Shown piece after piece: positions 6,053-9,442 of a DNA stretch of 9,442 nt. The translations under genes and the position numbers were made by a program. The stretch is from JANNRR01 sp031401675 (lineage in GTDB: Bacteria > Pseudomonadota > Alphaproteobacteria > Rhodobacterales > Rhodobacteraceae), in NCBI GenBank assembly GCA_031401675.1, contig JANNRR010000115.1, positions 1 through 9,442 on the forward strand, given 5' to 3'. Each line of letters opens with the position of its first letter. The first letter of the stretch is position 1. The notes below the pieces were generated by a model, which worked only from the letters and a program-made list of their open reading frames with translations, did no database searches and was not told the origin of the DNA.

Positions 6053-6748
6053 TCAATCCCGGAATCGGATTGCTTGCAGCCGCGCCCCGTGCTGGCGCAG
6101 CCAATCGCGGTGGACGCCGTAGCCCGGCACCAGCCGCCGCACCTCGGCCCAGAACGCACCCGAATGGTTCATCTGCACCAGATGCGCCACTTCATGCGCT
6201 GCCACATAGTCCAGCACCTCGGGCGGTGCCAGGATCAGCCGCCAGGAAAACATCAGGTTGCCCGCCGCCGAACAGGACCCCCAGCGCGACCGTGTGTCGC
6301 GCAGCGTGATCCGTGCAAACGGGCGGCCCAGCATCCCGGAATGGCGCTCGCACGCCACCTGCAGCCGCTGCCGCGCCGCCAGCTTCAGAAACGCCTCGAT
6401 CCTGGCCCCGGGGTCCGCCGCCGCCGCCAGCGGCACGATCAGCGCCGCACCCTCGACCCGGACCGAGCGCACCGGTCCGACCGTAATCACCCGCGCGCTG
6501 CCCTCGAACAGCACCGATTCGCCGATCGTCACCGGCTGCGGCACGGTCTGCGCCGCCAATGCCTTGCGAATCCAGTCCTCCTGAGCATGGGCAAAACGCA
6601 GCGCCTCGGCCTCCGCTGCCCAGCGCGGCAGCGACAGCGTCACCCGCCCATCCAGCCGCGACACCCGCAGCGAAAACCGCCGGGCCCGGTCAGACCGGCG
6701 CAGCGTCACCTCCACGGGCGGAATGCCGATCAGAAACGCCCGTTTCAT
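6053..6748 (-). CDS. YgjP/M48-like zinc metallopeptidase (DUF45 family)
   Basis: This 231-residue protein belongs to the YgjP-like metallopeptidase family (formerly DUF45), probably cytosolic and of unknown substrate. The N-terminal part (about 1-110) has the family's beta-rich pattern, with RRSDRARRFSLRV and RVTLSLP. The central ITLRDTRSRWGSCSAAGNLMFSWRLILAP block is diagnostic. The zinc site is HEVAH at residues 185-189 with the third ligand at His195 in NHSGAFW; Glu186 is the catalytic base. The frame extends 72 codons further upstream, but that part overlaps the divergent promoter region and gene. I chose ATG at 6746-6748 because GAAGGG sits five bases before it on the - strand and the family begins there. 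It is followed by the GntR-type gene after 30 bases. Confidence 0.9.
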   Translation of the reverse strand: MKRAFLIGIPPVEVTLRRSDRARRFSLRVSRLDGRVTLSLPRWAAEAEALRFAHAQEDWIRKALAAQTVPQPVTIGESVLFEGSARVITVGPVRSVRVEGAALIVPLAAAADPGARIEAFLKLAARQRLQVACERHSGMLGRPFARITLRDTRSRWGSCSAAGNLMFSWRLILAPPEVLDYVAAHEVAHLVQMNHSGAFWAEVRRLVPGYGVHRDWLRQHGARLQAIRFRD

Positions 6749-6920
6749 GCCTGCCCTTCGTGCATCGTTGTGCCCCAGCATAGCCCGTCCACCGGCCGGC
6801 GAAAGCCGAATTCGCTGCCCGCCCGGGCCCCGCCCGCGTTGGGGCCAAAAGCCTTTGACACCCCGCGCCTTATGTGGCAGTTGCACGCTTTCTGCCTCCG
6901 ACCCAGCAAGGGGACTATCC
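6749..6920. promoter_or_regulatory. Divergent promoter region between metallopeptidase and FYDLN_acid genes
   Basis: These 172 bases drive two diverging genes. On the + strand TTGACA at 6855-6860 is a good -35 box. The best-looking -10 (TATGTG at 6871) is only ten bases away, too close, and the correctly spaced position holds only CAGTTG-like sequence, so the + promoter is uncertain. GGCCCC (6826-6831) and GGGGCC (6841-6846) form a short inverted repeat nearby. The + strand ribosome-binding site AAGGGGA is at 6908-6914. No clear - strand promoter is visible. Confidence 0.35.
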
Positions 6921-7256
6921 ATGCCCAAAGCCGAATGGGGCGTAAAGCGGGTCTGCCCGACCACCGGAAAACGCTTCTACGACCTGAACAAAAGCCCGAT
7001 CATCAGCCCCTATTCCGGCGAGATCGTCGATATCGAGACCTCGCGCCGCAAATCCACCGCCACCGTCGCCGCCCGCGTCGTTCGCGAGAAGGAGGAGGAC
7101 GTGCTGGTCGATGACATCGACACCGAAGAGGACCTTCTCGTCACCGAGGAAGCCGAGGATGTCGATCTGGAAGACGATCTGCTGGAAGACGACGAGGATG
7201 ACAACGTCTCGCTCGACGATCTGGCCGATGTCGCCGGCGACGACGAGGAAGTATAA
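6921..7256 (+). CDS. FYDLN_acid (TIGR02300-type) acidic protein of unknown function
   Basis: This 111-residue protein starts MPKAEWGVKRVCPTTGKRFY and contains the name-giving FYDLN at residues 19-23, the hallmark of the FYDLN_acid family, found in alphaproteobacteria and of unknown function. The N-terminal half (1-60), with a single Cys12 in CPTTGKRF, looks like a small beta-rich fold reminiscent of a zinc ribbon missing most ligands. The C-terminal half (about 58-111) is almost wholly Asp/Glu/Val/Leu and probably disordered. The start at 6921 has AAGGGGA six bases upstream; an in-frame upstream ATG at 6723 is ignored because it would overlap the divergent gene. A T-tract terminator follows at once. 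The stop is about 100 bases before tRNA-Ala, an arrangement I recall from related genomes. Confidence 0.93.
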   Translation: MPKAEWGVKRVCPTTGKRFYDLNKSPIISPYSGEIVDIETSRRKSTATVAARVVREKEEDVLVDDIDTEEDLLVTEEAEDVDLEDDLLEDDEDDNVSLDDLADVAGDDEEV

Positions 7257-7265
7257 TCCGCCCAT

Positions 7266-7289
7266 GCCACCGGCCCGGGGGGGCTTTTT
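7266..7289 (+). terminator. Intrinsic terminator of the FYDLN_acid gene
   Basis: GCCACC (7266-7271, one mismatch) pairs with GGGGGC (7279-7284) and is followed directly by TTTTT (7285-7289). It lies ten bases after the stop codon. It is the only hairpin plus T-tract terminator in the window. Confidence 0.75.
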
Positions 7290-7354
7290 CGCTTGAACTG
7301 CCGCCCCCCCTTGCCTAGATAGACCGCGCAGCCGGCAACGGTCGCACATCGGTT

Positions 7355-7430
<76 letters not shown>

Positions 7431-7612
7431 ACCACCCGCCGCCGCCGTTGACGCCCGCAGCCGGCTGACACCCTCGCCGGATGACATGCCCGGGCCGGTT
7501 CGCCTGCCGTCCCCGGCCACCCCCGGCCCCAGCGCGCGCCGCATCGCCGCCCTGTTAGCCCCGTCCAACCCCACCACCCGCTCCCGCCTGCGCGTCACCG
7601 TCACCATGGACG

Positions 7613-7804
7613 ATGAACTCAGCGGCCCCCTCCTTTGACCCCCCCCGCCGCGCCAAACGCATCTCCCGCCCCCACCACGGCCTGACCATCCGCCGCGAAT
7701 GGCTGCCGAACGGCTGGCAACTGGTCTTCACCGGGCCAGAGGCCAAGGGGATGATGATCGAGCGGGTGATGGAGGAGATCGAGCGGATGTATGGGCCGGG
7801 ATGA
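7613..7804 (+). CDS. Small hypothetical protein
   Basis: This 63-residue ORF is not recognised. Its third codon positions are overwhelmingly G or C, like the host genes, which supports real coding. It has a Pro/Arg-rich basic N-terminus (PPRRAKRISRPHHG) and a more ordered second half with REWLPNGWQLVFTG and a helical end MMIERVMEEIERMYGPG. Only a weak GGACG motif lies before the ATG. The start overlaps a 50-residue ORF in another frame (7486-7638), whose last residues are DDELSGPLL. Either could be the true N-terminal part if there was a frameshift. It ends right where GC-rich native DNA gives way to the AT-rich stretch. Confidence 0.45.
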   Translation: MNSAAPSFDPPRRAKRISRPHHGLTIRREWLPNGWQLVFTGPEAKGMMIERVMEEIERMYGPG

Positions 7805-7853
7805 AAAGGGGGGTGACGATACGAAGACATTAGTTTAGGCTCAGTATGCACGA

Positions 7854-9311
7854 ATGGGGGTCGACTTGAATAACTTTCCGATAGGATTTGATCCGGCGTC
7901 ATCAATAGTGTTTCTCGGCTCCGGATTCTCGAGAGAGGCACAAAATCTTAGGGGCGAATCCATGCCTGCGGGACGGGGGCTCGAGAAGGTTTTTCGAACA
8001 CTTCTTGACCTTCCTGAGACTGACACGTCGGAGCTAAAAGACCTTGCAAAGCATGCCGTTGACGCTGGTCATGATGTTGCGGGACTACTCAACGATCTTT
8101 ACATTGCCACGAAAGTCTCGGACGATCAAAAAACTGTGTTGCAGCAGGCCTGGCGTCGAATATACACTACAAATTATGACGATGTAGCAGAGTGCTACTT
8201 TGAGAGTGAAGGAATTACTCCTCGCCCAAATTCATTCTCGATAACAGATGAGCCGCCAACCAAACTTTGATCAAGAGCGACTGTCCACCTACATGGGTAT
8301 ATTCATAAGTGTGATCGAACAAATGTAATGTCCGAACTTGTATTGTCTCACTTTTCATATGCTCAGCAAGCTGCAGTGCATTCCCCATGGTGGGATTTGT
8401 TTCAAAGAGACTTGAGGTCAGCATCTGCGATTTTTTTTGTAGGCTATTCACTTAGCGATTTTGAGGCGGCAAAGTATTTGACTAGGAACCCAGCAACCAG
8501 AAGCAGGGTTCATTTTGTGACGGGTGAAGCTCCAGACCCAATAACAGTCAGCCGCTTGGCGGATTACGGAAACCATTTCCCGATAGGAATCAATGGGTTT
8601 GCCAAGGAGTGTCAAAGGTCACGCATTTCCCAAACAATAGATGACCCCGCTTCGCTTAGAGTGTTGCGTCAGTTCGACTCCAACAAGGATAACAAGTACG
8701 TAACCGCGCCAACACCCATTGAAATTCAATCTCTGTTTACTTTAGGGCACTATGAGACAAGGAGGATGGTTTCTACTTTTCCGCAACCTGAATACGTCTT
8801 GCCACGGAAAAGTTCGATAGATGAGGCGCTCCGTCTTATTGAAATGAACAGAACACTGATAGTCCATTCTCGAGTGGGAAATGGAAAAACGATATTTGTA
8901 GATTGCCTTTGCGTTGAACTGAGCGTTAATGGGTACGAATGCTACTACGTTCGGGACCACAGAGCGATACCGTCGGAAGAGCTTGAGTTTGCGCGGAGCA
9001 GAAAGAAGCCCGTTTTAATCTTCGACTCATTTGACAGCGCGTATGCGCTCTCGAATGAATTGAAGCAATTTCCGGAAACTAGCAGATTAATAGTTCAAAT
9101 GACAACCGGTAATTTGGAAGTTCGAAGGTCCGAGGTTTATGAGGCCCTTCCAAGCCCAATTGGCCGCGCTGATTTGAACAGAATTGGCAAAACCGATTTT
9201 CGTGAGTTGGAGAACCTTTTAATTCACGCGGGGCTACCGGTTTCCATGCTCCGGGCGCGCGCAAAAATTGATGTGGAGCTACGCGACGTCATTCTGGACC
9301 TAAAGGCTTAT
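7854..9311 (+). pseudogene. Broken SIR2-like domain plus P-loop NTPase gene (defence-like, Avs5/SIR2-STAND type)
   Basis: Translation gives a SIR2-like NAD-binding start, VFLGSGFSREA (residues 19-29), and WRRIYTTNYDDV (100-111). The frame is then cut by TGA at 8268-8270 (codon 139). Past it, the same frame carries on with VHLHGYIH (SIR2 His147) and FFVGYSLSDFE (GYSLSD 197-202), then a linker and an NTPase domain. Its Walker A is SRVGNGKT (339-346, Ser in place of the first Gly) and its Walker B is PVLIFDSFD (Asp391/Asp394). SIR2-STAND proteins sense phage and deplete NAD+, and usually continue far beyond this. Here the protein-like sequence fades near 9300, where native DNA resumes, so the C-terminus is lost. 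The frame stays open to the window edge, so the end is approximate. ATG 7854 has no good ribosome-binding site; TTG 7866, after GGGGG, is an alternative start. Confidence 0.8.
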
Positions 9312-9352
9312 CCCCTTTGCTCCGGCTCCCCCACATCTTGTGCCGTGAAGGC

Positions 9353-9381
9353 TTGCGGCCGTGCCGCGTTCGCTCTATGTT
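9353..9381 (+). promoter_or_regulatory. Sigma70-like promoter of the right-edge gene
   Basis: TTGCGG (9353-9358) and TATGTT (9376-9381) are separated by exactly 17 bases. Transcription would start about at 9388, which is the first base of an ATG, so the mRNA could be leaderless. The sequence is GC-rich and host-like, in contrast to the AT-rich DNA before it. Confidence 0.5.
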
Positions 9382-9387
9382 CCCCCC

Positions 9388-9442
9388 ATGCCGTCCCGCT
9401 GGAAAACGGACCGTCCGATGTCGCGCCAGGACTTCGAGGCGC
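9388..9442 (+). CDS. 5' end of an unidentified gene (runs off window)
   Basis: Only 18 codons are visible, reading MPSRWKTDRPMSRQDFEA, in host-like GC-rich codons. This is too short to assign. ATG 9388 lies seven bases after the -10 box and has no ribosome-binding site, fitting a leaderless start. A second in-frame ATG at 9418 is preceded by a GGAAAACGGA purine-rich stretch (9401-9410) and would give MSRQDFEA. Which start is used cannot be decided here. It is on the same strand as the broken SIR2-like gene and in a different frame. Confidence 0.5.
   Translation, partial: MPSRWKTDRPMSRQDFEA

Noticed and set aside
7486..7638. 50-residue + strand ORF after tRNA-Ala
   Set aside because: It has no ribosome-binding site and is Pro-rich; kept only as a possible part of a broken gene, not as a called CDS.
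8268..8270. TGA as a selenocysteine codon
   Set aside because: SIR2-like proteins have no selenocysteine at this place and no SECIS-like hairpin was seen just after it.
8431..8438. Run of eight T in the SIR2-like gene as a phase-variation or slippage site
   Set aside because: The frame is correct across the run and the break is an in-frame TGA elsewhere, so nothing points to slippage here.

Overview
This window looks like a chromosomal segment of an alphaproteobacterium, most likely of the Rhodobacteraceae (Rhodobacter/Paracoccus type). The reasons are the strongly GC-rich third codon positions, the order sucA-sucB-(MAPEG gene)-lpd, a FYDLN_acid (TIGR02300-type) gene just upstream of tRNA-Ala(GGC), and a G-run/C-run hairpin element before lpdA of a kind I associate with intergenic DNA in this family.

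Layout. Positions 1-4955 are the 2-oxoglutarate dehydrogenase operon on the + strand: the C-terminal third of sucA (E1, cut by the window edge), complete sucB (E2), a 228-residue unrecognised protein (2392-3078), a small MAPEG-family membrane protein and complete lpdA (E3). E1, E2 and E3 together oxidise 2-oxoglutarate to succinyl-CoA in the TCA cycle. The 228-residue gene has AT-richer, differently used codons. It sits exactly between the sucB stop and the MAPEG start and is flanked by a short GTGAC direct repeat, so it looks like a foreign cargo gene dropped into a housekeeping operon. Positions 4956-5377 hold no convincing gene but are dense in dyad symmetry. They lie between convergent transcription units and may be a structured RNA, a REP-like element or a terminator region. 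On the - strand (5378-6748) are a YgjP/M48-like metallopeptidase followed by a GntR/FCD-type regulator, probably one transcription unit, with a perfect TGTGATCACA palindrome between them. A divergent + strand unit encodes the acidic FYDLN_acid protein, with an intrinsic terminator, then tRNA-Ala(GGC).

Downstream of the tRNA is a short GC-rich ORF, then an AT-rich stretch (about 7805 to about 9310). It carries a damaged SIR2-like plus P-loop NTPase gene of the kind used in anti-phage defence (Avs5/SIR2-STAND-like layout). An in-frame TGA interrupts it just before the SIR2 'LHG' histidine, and its 3' part appears lost where native GC-rich sequence resumes. That native sequence holds a promoter-like element and the first codons of an unidentified gene running off the window.

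The most interesting items are the cargo gene inside the TCA operon, the broken SIR2-NTPase defence-like gene beside tRNA-Ala, and the palindrome-rich region at 5063-5234. All assignments come from reading the sequence and remembered family motifs; no database search was made.
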